A stretch of 64,000 bases of DNA from Amphibalanus amphitrite (GCF_019059575.1 NW_024882318.1:269869-333868), one strand, 5' to 3'. Positions 1 to 11,303 are shown, counted from the first letter of the stretch. Numbers and translations: made by a program. The notes: generated by a model from the letters alone, not told the origin.

Positions 1-761
1 AGCGCGTGGTAAACATTTTGTGAACCTCGAATTTTCAAATGAAAGACATGATGAATCGGAAGCAAGGCCCTATATAGAAGGTATACTCATTAGGCCGAAG
101 CAGCGATTTCCGTGACGTCACTGGTACAAAGGGTCGGACGGCTGTAATGCAATCCTATGGAAAATGACCCAACTTTAGGGCTCTCCACATAGCTGCCAAC
201 CTCGACACTAAGGTAAAAGTTATATCACATAAAAGCTCAAATCAAGACGAACAAGAAACCTATCTGACGTTTTTACGTATTACTAACGGCTTAGACTCTA
301 TTCAAGAATATTCAGAGCTCTGCATTACCTCACTTTTTCTGCCGTCAGTGCCACTACAAATGTCTAGTCGGCGCACGTGCGCTTGTCGAGCGGGGACCAC
401 CAGTCGGGCGATTCAGAGCTGCCGCCCGATCAGAATGCCGCAATGCCGTGACGTCATTGGTCGCACACGACACGTTACGGAGATAGGGACGAGACAGCCC
501 TGAATCGGAAGATGCTGAAGGGCAAAAGCCTTTCCAATACGCATTTGGCCTGATTTACAATTAAAATTTTGACATTTCTCTAATCTTATCAATAATTGCT
601 TTGTTCTTTTTCATAAAAATACATTAAGGCGTTGAGAACCGAGGTAATTTCTATCTACCGTGCCTTAACTTACCAACAACAGCAACCTATCTACGCCCTA
701 CGGTGGCAAGGGAGACTGCGAAAGAAGCGTAAGATGGATTCTAGACAATCTAGACAATAAG
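1..761. other. no gene recognised
   Basis: I see no supported gene or complete mobile element here. Two cAMP-response-like palindromes, TGACGTCA, lie at 113-120 and 449-456. The same octamer recurs near 16.2, 40.0, 46.6 and 56.1 kb, usually in repeat sequence, so these are more likely repeat-borne than a host promoter. Confidence 0.5.
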
Positions 762-989
762 ATGGATTCTAAACAATTATTTTGTGATATACTGAAGGGC
801 AAAGTGCAGAAAAAAGCGTACAAGTCCTGTTTTGTGCCAGGCTGTTGCAGTAGCACTTATGAAACTCCGAAAACGATCTTCGGTTATGTCCCGAACAACA
901 TCACCCTGAGGAGATGATCGTCTGCAATAGCAAGAAGAGCTGATGCAAGTACTTTGAAATCCACTATCAAGTCGGTGATATTGTTGTAA
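762..989 (+). pseudogene. THAP-type zinc-finger fragment with an in-frame stop
   Basis: An ATG at 762 opens a 51-codon frame that reads like the N-terminal half of a THAP domain: C-x4-C spacing in CFVPGC, then a P-K-T-x-F-x-x-VP-x-N stretch and L-R-R. A TGA follows at 915-917 exactly where THAP domains normally have the conserved tryptophan (one base from TGG). The same frame then continues to a TAA at 987 with a plausible ARRADASTLKS segment. The distal C-x2-H zinc ligands are not seen, so this is an incomplete domain. THAP domains bind DNA and are frequent in P-element, Harbinger and other transposase-associated proteins as well as host regulators. With no further exons visible I read it as a transposon-derived relic. 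An exon of a host gene with a sequencing error at the stop is the alternative. Confidence 0.5.
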
Positions 990-2035
990 TGATCACTGTG
1001 AGGTGATATATTTTGTGCAAGGGCTGAGTGTAATGCCCAGGAGCTGACCTCCATTCGCCCCCTGACCGGTCAGGGTTATAAAATTTGAGTGGATGGCGGT
1101 CCGTTTGGGGTTCAGATGTCAATTGTATTTTGTTACTGTCAAACAATACATGTTATGCTGGCAGCGAATGTGTGTAGCGTCGGTTTTCGAAACAGAAGTT
1201 AGAACTGTAACGGCAGAGTGCTTGCTGGTCTCATCGTAAGTATTGTAACAGTATTGTAAGCATTGTCAACATTGTAAGTATTGTGAGCATTGATGTATGG
1301 TAGATATCACCTCACATGATCTCGCCCTCAGATAACCCTCTCCGGTGTCCTTGTCAGTAAATGGCACCTGGATCATTACAGATAAGATAATTTGTCATAA
1401 TTCTTAAAGAATTGGGCGGTTTTGACTCGTTTACTCGAGGCAGGTCGCATTTCAATATTTTTTCATAGGCTTGCAATGTAAAGGTCACGACTCTGACCTA
1501 ACCTCAGGTCACAGATAAAAAATCTGAGATATACAAACGACACATACTGCAGGTACTGTTTTGAAGACTTGATGAGAGGAAATAGCTTCGTGAAAAACTC
1601 AAGCTCTGACGTGATTGCAAACTTGTCTGAGGTGGGGTCAACAAACCCGCTCTGGTTACCTGACCTGACCTGACCCGGCTTTTTTTTCTGAGATGTGCGC
1701 AATGAGCATTTAGGAAAAGTCACCAAATATGAGCTGAATGTCTCGCGGCGTTTGACAATTGTACAAGAAAATCCTGAAAGGCCTGCCCCGTCCGAAATAG
1801 GGTTAAGGTGTATATGAAGAGTTGCAGATGCTGAACATACCCAGATCTAAACTGCAGTTCCCAGCGCCGCTGCAACGTTTTTAAAACAAACATACATATG
1901 TGCATATAACATACAAACATGTTTATTTGCATCTGTTTTGGATAATAGCAACTCATGGCGCCATCACCCGCGAGAACTGTTAGGATTTGAGATATATTTT
2001 TATTTAGGACATTAGTTTGGCTGAAATGTTTATTA
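990..2035. other. intergenic; fragment of a TTAA-family element
   Basis: No gene recognised. About 1440-1560 resembles the right-hand interior of the TTAA elements at 3799 and 47091, with the same order of GACCTGACC, AGGTCA and a 'tctgagata' segment but no ends. A short degenerate GTAAGTATTGTAA repeat lies at about 1235-1295. CCCTGACCGGTCAGGG near 1055 also occurs, inverted, near 59260. Confidence 0.4.
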
Positions 2036-2129
2036 TTTTTTTCGTACTCCAGCGTAGATGGGTAGCCATACGGCTGCCACGGTTGACAGTGGTGACATCA
2101 GTCATCTTTTGCAAGCTCGTTAAAGATTT

Positions 2130-2201
2130 GGGCTATACGGGGATTCGAACCCCGGACCTTTGGATTAGCGCTCCAATGCTCTACCTCTGAGCTATACAGA
2201 C
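2130..2201 (-). tRNA. tRNA-like gene, anticodon GCT by alignment (inverted copy)
   Basis: Cloverleaf on the minus strand: T8-A9, D stem GCTC/GAGC, anticodon stem TTGGA/TCCAA around loop GCGCTAA, T arm CGGGG-TTCGAAT-CCCCG. Internal A box (TAGCTCAGAGG) and B box (GGTTCGAATCC) are intact. Loop positions 34-36 read GCT, formally serine. However, the variable region is only five bases, not the long arm of serine tRNAs, and the second acceptor pair is a U-C mismatch. Isotype is therefore uncertain. Confidence 0.65.
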
Positions 2202-2324
2202 CAAGTACTTTAACGAGCTTTCTGCCAAGTTTTATGCGGATCATTCTTAGGTGTTGTTTTTATCCGCTGGGACTGAGAGCGTGAGATGATGTTTTTTCGT
2301 ACTCCAAGCTCGTTAAAGTACTTG

Positions 2325-2396
2325 GTCTGTATAGCTCAGAGGTAGAGCATTGGAGCGCTAATCCAAAGGTCCGGGGTTCGAATCCCCGTATAGCCC
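2325..2396 (+). tRNA. tRNA-like gene, anticodon GCT by alignment (copy 2)
   Basis: Same 72-nt structure as the inverted copy; anticodon triplet at 2357-2359. Intact pol III A and B boxes and a perfect 5-bp anticodon stem. The acceptor 5' strand GTCTGTA pairs with the 3' TATAGCC apart from the U2-C71 mismatch. The short variable loop argues against a true serine tRNA. Confidence 0.65.
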
Positions 2397-2578
2397 AAAT
2401 CTTTAACGAGCTTGCAAAAGATGACTGGTGTCATCACTGTCAACCGTGGCAGCCGTATGGCTACCCATCTACGCTGGAGTACGAAAAACATCATCTCACG
2501 CTCTCAGTCCCAGCGGATAAAAACAACACCTAAGAATGATCCGCATAAAACTTGGCAGAAAGCTCGTTAAAGTACTTG

Positions 2579-2650
2579 GTCTGTATAGCTCAGAGGTAGA
2601 GCATTGGAGCGCTAATCCAAAGGTCCGGGGTTCGAATTCCCGTACAGCCC
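2579..2650 (+). tRNA. tRNA-like gene, anticodon GCT by alignment (copy 3)
   Basis: Third copy. It differs from copy 2 by a T-stem change that keeps a G-U pair and by TACAGCC at the 3' acceptor strand, which replaces a G-U with a G-C pair. These changes keep pairing, which weakly favours past constraint over free decay. Confidence 0.65.
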
Positions 2651-2790
2651 AAATCTTTAACGAGCTTGCAAAAGATGACTGATGTCATCACTGTCAACCG
2701 TGGCAGCCGTATGGCTACCCATCTACGCTGGAGTACGAAAAAACATCATCTCACGCTCTCAGTCCCAGCGGATAAAAACAACACCTAAGA

Positions 2791-3257
2791 ATGTTTATTA
2801 ATATTAGTTGGGCGGAGTTTGGTAGTTTTTTATTTATTTATTTCACAGTTCGCTACCTATCCACGGACACCGTGGCTATTCCGGGTTTTATTTAACTTGT
2901 GGTATGTTGTGCTGATTGCGGGTTGTTCAAACCTTTCAAATGTAAGTAAGGACCTTATTGAACTCAACCCAGCATATTATTACTACAGCATATTTACGTC
3001 TGGACAACGAGATGCGGGGAAAAGTGCTGATTTTGTTGCAGTTTTAGGAGCCGGTGATTAGGCTGGATTTTGGGGTTACTTTTTCGTTCCGATTCATGTA
3101 TTTCATAGTGTTTGGCTTTTGAATATTTTAGTTCTTTCAGATAAATATTAATTGCCTTACAAATTTTGTAAAAACGTTTCGTTTTTTATAAGCCGATCTT
3201 CAGAGTCCTAAAAATACATCAGCACTACAATCATTGTAAACAAACAAATGGAGCACC
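2791..3257. other. no gene recognised
   Basis: AT-rich sequence between the tRNA units and the next element. An 80-codon open frame at 2819-3061 has no recognisable motif, and I do not support it as a gene. Confidence 0.4.
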
Positions 3258-3798
3258 ACTTCAGTAGGTGGAACTATGGTCATGAGTACCCAAATATAGG
3301 AACGTTCCCATTTTTTGGAAGGGAGTTCCCAAATATGGCAACGGGCGTTCCCATTTATGAGAACGGAAGGTAATTTTTCGGCCGTTCGCCCACTAAACTC
3401 ATTATTGCATCACGTTTCAAAAAAGTGCACGCTAATTTAAGTATCTACTAAGTCTCTATAAAATTATCTTTAATCTGACCGTCGAACAAGGAAATTGACC
3501 GTGGAATGATATTTTTAATGATTTTTTTTGAAATGACGGAATGGTGAAAACATGGGTTATACTACATTTAACATGCAATTTTAAGGAAAATGAAGCGTTT
3601 TCTTAAATTTTGAGGTCAAGTATAATAATTTTCGCCTGGTTATGAAGTTTCACACTAGCGACACCAGATGCTGACATATGCAAGCGAACACGCGGACAGT
3701 CCCGAGGTAATATTGTTGACTTTTGGTGTCGGGGCGCACGACCGCGTGGAACGTCAGTGATTTTACCGAACTACTGTTGTAAACTCAGTTTCAGTGGT

Positions 3799-4986
3799 TT
3801 AACCCGCGCCCAGCTGGGGGTCCTGGATTTCCACGCCCTGCTGGGGGGGGGGGGTGTTTGAACACCCCCCCTTCTATCTCAGCTCCTGGGCCACGTAGCG
3901 ATGCGCGGAAGGCGGCGTTCGAAAGAGCGTCAAAAATAATGAGGAAATCACTTCGGTCAATTTTTTGGTCAGGTCAACGGTCAGGTCACCAGAGGTCATT
4001 GAAGGCAAAATTTCGCCGATTTCCAGGTCGAATGTCGACAATTTCCAAGAAGCCAACGCATAACTCGGGAACCAATAGAGCTACAGCGCCGCGGAAAAGC
4101 GCATTCGATAGCCCTATTAACGCCCTTTCTGAGTAATTCTCTCAGATTTGACCAAACGTCAACGGTTTTGCCTGCAGGGGACAAAAACTGCAAAAATAGC
4201 CGATTTTTTTCGGAAACAGTTTTTCTGCAATAACTTTTGACCCAAGCCTTGTACGAGCTTACTTTTACCGGCATCGTGTTCCTCTCGTCAAGACGCATCG
4301 AATGAACTATAACTTGACCTTGAAAGGTCAACTTCAAAATTTGACCTCAGGTCAAGGTCATGACCTGACCGGAAAGGGTCATGTTGCATATCGGTCGATC
4401 CGTATCATCGAGCTGAACACATCTAAGGCGTTTTCATCGCTCTAGCATGCCTCTATCAAAAGTTATTTGCGAAAAACTGTTAGATACCATTCGTGACCTA
4501 AGATGACCTCAGGGCATAAACAGGGGTCACGGACACCATTTCCATGTTCAGTGTGTCTAAACCACTTGTAATTCAGTGTTTGGGAGTGTTTATAATGTCT
4601 TTCGTCGAAAAGAGGCGCATTTCAATTTTCTCCCATTGACTTATAATGGGGAGGTCGCAAAATTGACCTGACCTTAGGTCATCGATATCAAAATTCTGAG
4701 ATAAACATTTTGTACATGCTATTGCTCTTAGCAATCGCTGAAAGTTTCAAAGCGATCGGTCAATCGGTGTAGCTATGACAGACATTGAAACTTTTTATGA
4801 GGTGAGGTCACTTCAAGTGACCTGGTGACCTGACCTTGAATGACCTTGGTCTGAAATTTTCACAACATGTGTAGAATTGATGTATGATAAGGTGTACCAA
4901 AAACGGCGGCGCGTTTTTGAGATATTCGCGAAAAACCACAAGGGGGGTGTTCAAACACCCCCCCCCCCCAGCAGGGCGCGGGTTAA
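3799..4986. mobile_element. TTAA-flanked MITE, family A copy 1
   Basis: TTAA at 3799-3802 and 4983-4986 bound TIRs reading CCCGCGCCC / GGGCGCGGG. Inside each end is a G-run/C-run hairpin: about 3843-3871 (G-run, TGTTTGAACA, C-run) and about 4942-4969. The interior holds dozens of TGACCT/AGGTCA half-sites, several in direct or inverted arrangement. A TTAA target and short TIRs fit a piggyBac-type non-autonomous element. No transposase. About 95 percent alike by eye to the copy at 47091. Confidence 0.75.
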
Positions 4987-5602
4987 AATTATTCAGTTGT
5001 ATTTTATCAGCCCGGAAAGACTATTTTATTTGGATGCTAGCTGTTCAGCGTTGTTTTATAAGGAGCGTCATGAGCGTGGTTTTTGTCTTCCGTGTTTCTA
5101 AGCATGATCGTTTTGGGAGAATTTCTCTTATATAGGTCGCTCTGTGTGGCTTATTTATAATTTTTATGCTGATTTCGATCATTCCTCGTGCCCATCCTAC
5201 CAGGCCTTTTGCCACTTACACTCATTAAGAAAGGAAAAAAACTAGATTTTCATTGGGACTAGGTGTTTTGATGGTGTAACATATTCAGCGTTCCCATTTT
5301 TGGATACTTCCTTGTGCTCATCAACTATCGGTGATAAACAGACAGGTGCTTGACATTTCTCCACCCTCGGCGCGGACGGTGGATATAGGTATGGAAGACC
5401 TTGTTGAACATCGCTGAGCGTTGTGAATTACGTAATCCTGCAGTGGGGGCGTGCCCGCTGCGAGATCGACGGGAATAAAAGCGCAGAAGACCGGGCGAAA
5501 CATGCGACGGTCTTGCCGGAAAGGTCATCTGATGATTGTTGCGTTAACAATAATTTGCGGCGTTGGACGTGATGCTTGTTTATGAAAAGAGACCCTGAAA
5601 GG

Positions 5603-7340
5603 TAGAGTTCTGCACGGCTGCAATTTTCCACAGCCTAGCCGCCCCGCAGCCGTGGCTCCACAGCCACAGCCGCCCACAGCCGTGGCAAACTGTGGGCAGC
5701 CAGCCGTCAGCCGGCCGTGGATACTTTCAATGAAATGCAACCAAATAGTATATAAAAATAGTATACCTATTATATAAGTTGTTTTTAGTTGAAGCATATA
5801 GCCAAAAGCACATTGCAATGGGCTATAGATTATCAAGCTCATGAAGCATCATAGGTTAAGTGGTTGTGTATCTGTCTTTAGGCCAAAGGCCTGAAGCCTG
5901 ATGCGCAACGCATGCCTACACAAGCCCTTGCAAGGGGTTAAGAAAGATGAGTAGGTAGGTACCTACATCAACAGAAAACATAAACAACGAACCAGAATAG
6001 AAGCACTAACAGTGTAGACATCTAATGCCAAATCCTGAAGCATGGTTGTGGGACAGAACAACAGACCCTGATGCTTTTCATTATCAATGTTAGGTATGGA
6101 AAATGAAACTGAAGTTGATGGACTGTCAAACAGTGATTGTCTAGTCAAAACTCTTGCTTCTTTCTTACCTTGCATATTTTCTGGGGTGTGATATGCCAGG
6201 CTTGAAGCAGCCTTCTGAGCCTTCTGAGTAAGTCTCAAACTAATTTGATATGCAAGGCATGAAAGCACTAGTGAGCATCCAAGAAAGAAAAACATTCATC
6301 TTTTTTATTTTTCCAAATAATGATCTTCGCTCAAATCCCCAAGGACGTGCGAGCCACAATTGCCTCTTTCAATCAAAAATTTTACTTGAGTTTAAATGAC
6401 GTCAATAGCAAAGAAGTGGCAATAAATTGCTTTGACTCACTATAAACAGCCATAAAAATCCAAATTAATAAATAATAATGCTATACAGTTAAAAACTTGC
6501 TCTCAAACAAAGAATAAGTATCACATTTTTACATTTTTTAGAAAAAGACGTCATTTTATTAGTAAAGTCAACAGCTCGCGTAAGAAATATTGTGTTCAGG
6601 GTTTTCACCGTAATGTGAATTACGTGTTCATGGTTTTCACCATCATATGAATTAACCGTAAGTAAGGTTCATGCTCACTTATAATCTAATTCCATTGGCT
6701 TCGTTGATCAGCATTTTCTGTTAGTGGTCACTCACACACCAGTTAGAACATAAAGCGCCAGTTTTATATTATGTATTTGGACTTGCCGAAAATCCAGAAA
6801 TACATCTAAGAGTTATTTTAGATAATATTTTATGAAGCCTTTGCCTGCCTTTACCTAGGCGTGGTTTCTTTTTCTATTACCTGAAAGAATTATTGAACGC
6901 TCGTCTTCAATAGCTGTAAGGTGCTCTCCTAATGACCAGGTGAGATTGGTTTGAGAGGGATGTGACAATGCAACATGTTGCATTTTTTGAAACTGTCAAG
7001 CTCTTGATGATGAAGGAACAATTGGTACCTATAATTAGTATTCTGTACCAGAGTGCAAACTCCCCTACAGCAAATGGTAAAACCATTACAGGTTTTCAAA
7101 GGCTTCACCACTTTCAATGTTGCTGGGCATCCTTTGCATGATTTTTGCAGGCTAGACTGTTTATCAGAATGTAAGATTAAGGATTTAGAATTTTATATTT
7201 GAGTACTTGAGATTGAGCTTGAAATCTCACAGCCGTGGCCACAGCCGTAGCCGTGTTCTTGGAGATATTTGCAGCCGCCCCGGCCCACAGCCGTGGGGCT
7301 GCAGCCAGCCGCGGCTGCAGCCGGCCGGTGCAGACCTCTA
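5603..7340. mobile_element. hAT-like non-autonomous element with 8-bp TSD
   Basis: Perfect 8-bp duplication CTGAAAGG at 5595-5602 and 7341-7348. Ends read TAGAGTTCTGCAC and, inverted, TAGAGGTCTGCAC, which suits the hAT superfamily. Subterminal regions (5615-5715 and 7228-7328) are rich in CAGCCGTGG and CCACAGCC words in opposite orientations. No transposase is recognised in the 1.7 kb; an unnamed minus-strand frame of 62 codons at 6929-7117 looks codon-like but matches nothing I know. Confidence 0.75.
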
Positions 7341-7798
7341 CTGAAAGGCGTCGGTGAAATCGTTCCCAATTTTGGGTACGCCTTCTCATAATAAGGAACG
7401 CTTGCAGCGCCAGTGTACGAGAGCGTTCCCAAATTTGGGCTCGCGGCCCGGATGATGGACTGCTTTAGAAATAGGGGAACAATTTGAAACTACGATGGGC
7501 CTTACAATATCAAACTCTTTTCCAACAATATTGAGACAAATATCAGGCGGTTCACGATCGTTTGATATTTTTTGGACGTCATTTAACGGTTCTTTTTCTT
7601 GTTTTAAATAATGCCTACATGGCGTTCCCATATTTGGGTTTATCGTTCCCAAACATGGGAACGAAAATGCGTTCCCGAAAATGGGTACGCTTGACCATAG
7701 TTCCGCCTACTGACTTGGCTCTGTTCCAAGGCGCTTTTTAAGTTTATCTGGTTGTTTCCGTACTCTTGTACGTCGTTTTGTTGGATGTTTTGAATCCC

Positions 7799-8717
7799 TT
7801 AACCCTCGCCCGCACATGGGGGGGGGGGGTGGTTGCCACCCCCCCCCCCCCCAGGTAGTCTTTCTACTCTGCACTCAACATTTTTAGAGCTAGAAGGCTG
7901 ATTTTTCGTATAGCTGCTCCTTTATCCTTTCTTGATGTCCACTGAAAATTTCAAGTTTCTGTGGTTTTTTGTTTCGGAGATATGACCTTGTTTTTCAGGT
8001 CATGTCATGACCCAAATGGCCAATTTTCAACATCTTGCGTTGGCTATGGGCCTTGTGAGCTTCTGACACCTTGATTTCGGCCTTTTTTGCCAGTCTTACC
8101 TCCCACCTATCATGGAACATGTTGTTCGACGATGTACAGATGTCAAGGTCAAGGTCAAGGTCAACCTAGGTCATCTAAGATAATTGCGTTTTAGGCAAGC
8201 GGAATTTACTTTTTGTGAATTTTTTTGACTGCATTTTTGGTAAAAGCTTCTCAGATCATGATTTCATGTAATATGGACACATAAACAATCGGTGCACACA
8301 TCAGTATACACACAGACACACACAGACATACAAACACATATAATTGACCTTGACCTAACTTGACCTGAAATGACCTCAGCAGCAAAAACCTGGTCGGGTA
8401 GTGTGACAAAGAGGTTCTAGCTGGCTTGGCACCAGAAAACGGCATCGTCATCGGTATATGATAAGCAGCGCACTTGATATCCAGCGGTGACCCAAAACAG
8501 CAACATTTTTTAGTTTGACCTGACCTAGAAGGTCAATGACTGACCTGAGAAGGTAAAACTGGGTATCATTGGATTTGTCTCTTCCCAAAGAATCTTTTTG
8601 GTCTTTACCGCTAAGCTCTATCTCCAACAGGAACGAAATGGCGCGGGGGGGGTGGCAACCACCCCCCCCCCATGTGCGTTCTAGGATGGGAAAATGGCAT
8701 GTGCGGGCGAGGGTTAA
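7799..8717. mobile_element. TTAA-flanked MITE, family B
   Basis: TTAA at 7799-7802 and 8714-8717; near-perfect TIRs CCCTCGCCCGCACATG / CATGTGCGGGCGAGGG. Subterminal hairpins are G-run-TGGTTGCCA-C-run at 7818-7853 and G-run-TGGCAACCA-C-run at about 8645-8671. The interior contains three overlapping TCAAGGTCA motifs at about 8140-8160 and more GACCT half-sites. Confidence 0.8.
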
Positions 8718-11089
8718 GATTGACTTATATCATATTTAAGAAGCATGTGACTGGAAACAATCCGAAGTATCCAGGAGGCTGACAGCTTCCTGACTCCTGA
8801 ACAATATCAATATCAAGTTGAACTGAAAGTTATGAAATTTTGGTTGATAAACACAAGTTGATCGGGCTCATATATCAGTAAGAAAAAGTAAAATTAAAAG
8901 AGCTTATTGGCCGAAAACAAGCTATAATATTGCAGATCTTGGAGCAATACTGATAAGCGCGCTGAGCAGGATTATGCCAGAAAATGACTGATGAGCGCAT
9001 ATTGATGTATTGGTATGAATACTGAATGATAACCATAACTTACAACAGCAAGATAAATTAGTGCTAATTATCAAGTTAAAAATATAAAATGAATGAACTT
9101 TAGCAGCTTTACTATGCTTAGATGCTATGCAGATTATAATGTGCATCAGGTACTCAGTGTCTGGCAAATGAAACATGCGATCATTCCATTGCTACTGGAG
9201 GAGAAAGCTTGGATCACTAAATCCACTTTATGTTGATTTTGAAGTTAATCATTACTGTATTTCTTGAAAAAAAAGGATTGTTATAAAATTGTCAATGTGA
9301 CAATGCATGCAACGATGTGATCATATAATGTGTTCATAGTCATTCGTGATAGTGATTGTTGGTCCAATATACAATAGCAAAGCTCTCAGTCTCAGCGTTT
9401 CTTCCTGTGGATGGCCAGCAGTGACTCAGAGCTTAGAAGTATTAGTTTTCTTCACAGGGCTGGGATAAAAAGTACTGAGGGTAATCTTCCACCAAGGAAC
9501 TCTACTTTGACATGGTATGAGATGTAGGCACAAGTAGGTAGGTGCTTAGTTCCTATAGTCAGCAGTTGTGTAGGTTTAGTCGGGTTAGCTTAGATCAAGA
9601 TTCAGCTTTTTTTAATTTGCCAAGTGTCCATAAAAATGGGACCTGAGCAATGAGCATACCTGAATAACCCGACAGCTGACCTAACCTCAATCATCACACA
9701 TATTTGTAGCCTACCCAAGACCTGCATAGCAGTAGCACCCAGTTATAGGTAGGTACCTACTCACCCCAACTCAATCTTACCTGCTAACCTTCAACTTGCC
9801 AATAGTTAGCTCACCTTGCCAAGCTGCATCCAGGGAAACAGTCAACTGAGGAACTAGCTCATTGGGTGGCTCGTGAGTCTGTGCATTTAAAGTGTCTTCT
9901 CTGAAGCTGCTCTGCACTGCTGTTGTATGTTATGTTAGATGCTCAGAAAATGTGGGAAATGATTACTAAGCTACTTTAGTGCTTTGTTAATGCTCGAGAC
10001 ATGAACAAGTACAGATCCTGCAGGGTACAGCTATGAGTTAGGTGCTAGGTGAGTATGTTATGTATATGTGCTGTTCCCTGTTTGACCATAGTAAGTATAC
10101 AAACAAGCACAGGGTCACAGTTATATTCAATCTCCACATAAACATACAACAAAAACGGCCATATTGATATAGCCTCACCCCGAACACACCACAAAGAACT
10201 TAAGCCTTTGCAGGCACAAAAATGCTTTGATTTACAGGACAGGTATACAATATATCCTCTGTTCTTGGGGATCTTGCTGCCAAGTTGAGGTACGATGACT
10301 GAACTTCAGGATTGATCAACCTTTTCTTCTTAGCCACTGCTTATATACGAGAAAGACCGAATGCTTGTTTGTAAACTGCCTTGAAAATTTAATGATCTAC
10401 CTTCAATTCAGACATGAAGGCACAAATGAAATAGTTCCCTCTCCTTTTGGAATACACAAAGCAAAATATTTAATAACTTATTCGCTTCATATTTTGTAAC
10501 AAACGCGCTAAAACTGCAATATAACAGCACTATATGCTTCTTGACAAAATGCAAAAGTAGTAAAAATTTAGCCCTGATGGCATTCATTCTTGGTGTAAAC
10601 GTAATAAAAAAATTTGTAGTAACTATTAAATTCCGGCTGAAAACCGTGCGCGGTTTAAAAAAGAATCATTCCAATGACGGTCCATTCTTGCGGTCCTGAA
10701 ATCACCACTATTTCCGGCCTCTCCAACGCAACTCGTAATCCAGACGTAAATATGCACCCCTACACTACCCTCTGGACATTTTCCAAGCCCACAAGCATCA
10801 CAACGCCGAGATGGAATGTAGCCGGGACTAATCACCTTCGCCATCTGCTCTAGAGCTAATCGGTGTGGGGCGGCGTGTGGGGCGCCGCTTAGCCTATGGG
10901 GGTGCACTTCTAGTGGATGGGGGACGGGGTTGCACCTGCACCCCTTTCATATGGAAAGTCACTTCCCTGATTACAGCTCCCCGTATTCTTCCCTGATTAC
11001 AGCTCCCCGTATTGCACCTAATCAGGGAACGGCCAGCAAACGCAGGGGCGCGGGAACTACTTTCCGACTGGGGGGGGGGGGGGCACACC
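8718..11089. other. no gene recognised
   Basis: About 2.4 kb of unremarkable AT-rich sequence to 10.6 kb, then a more GC-rich stretch. A 25-bp direct duplication, TTCCCTGATTACAGCTCC followed by CCGTATT, occurs twice at about 10963-11012, next to a poly-G tract at 11071. Open frames on the minus strand at 10626-11091 carry no recognisable domain. Confidence 0.4.
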
Positions 11090-11300
11090 ATAATAGAGAC
11101 TAACCTAGGGTACCCCCAAATCTAGTTTTCTCACCGGTTTTAGGCCACTTATTTTTCACCCCTCGGCTTTTTCAACAAAAAAAGAAAACATTTGCAAAAA
11201 AAGTGTGGTATTCCGTCTCAAAGCTGTGGGGGCACCGCCCCCACGGCCCCAGAGTTGGGGGGCAAGCTGCCCCCACTGCCCCCCGGCTCCCGCGCCTATG
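11090..11300 (-). repeat. dispersed repeat, copy 1
   Basis: About 80 bp here (a CTAGGGTACCCCCAAATC core and the following GAAAA-rich stretch) recur in opposite orientation at 29405-29475. The adjoining GC-rich palindromic part at 11215-11300 looks like the end of a DNA transposon, but no TSD was found. Confidence 0.45.
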
Positions 11301-11303
11301 AGC

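Larger units (their letters stand above)
2036..2790. repeat. three tRNA-bearing units, one inverted and two direct
   Basis: A unit of about 260 bp containing a tRNA-like gene occurs three times: inverted (about 2036-2300), then two direct copies (about 2300-2560 and 2560-2790). Copies are nearly identical over both flanks. Each tRNA-like gene is bracketed by a 13-bp inverted repeat, AAGCTCGTTAAAG before and CTTTAACGAGCTT after (2306-2318 and 2401-2413 in the middle copy). The whole gene could therefore sit at the tip of a longer hairpin. Confidence 0.8.
3262..7712. mobile_element. TIR element loaded with GTTCCC words (host of two nested elements)
   Basis: Left end CAGTAGGTGGAACTATGGTC (3262) matches the inverted right end finishing at 7712 over about 40 bp with few differences. 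ACTT directly flanks both ends (3258-3261 and 7713-7716), a possible 4-bp TSD. Palindromic or half-palindromic words of the type GTTCCC-N6/7-GGGAAC occur at 3286, 3304, 3325, 3347, 5290, 7362, 7391 (half), 7424, 7624, 7645 and 7671, clustered inside both ends. A TTAA element (3799-4986) and a hAT-like element (5603-7340) are nested inside. No transposase is visible, so it is non-autonomous; superfamily unassigned. Confidence 0.6.

Noticed and set aside
3858-4337. Overlapping frames in the TTAA element (and the equivalents at 47091-47616)
   Set aside because: Conserved between copies only because the DNA is; frames overlap on both strands and show no motif.
5963-6295. 110-codon minus-strand frame inside the hAT-like element
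   Set aside because: Hydrophobic start and serine-rich middle, no recognisable domain; not supported as a gene.
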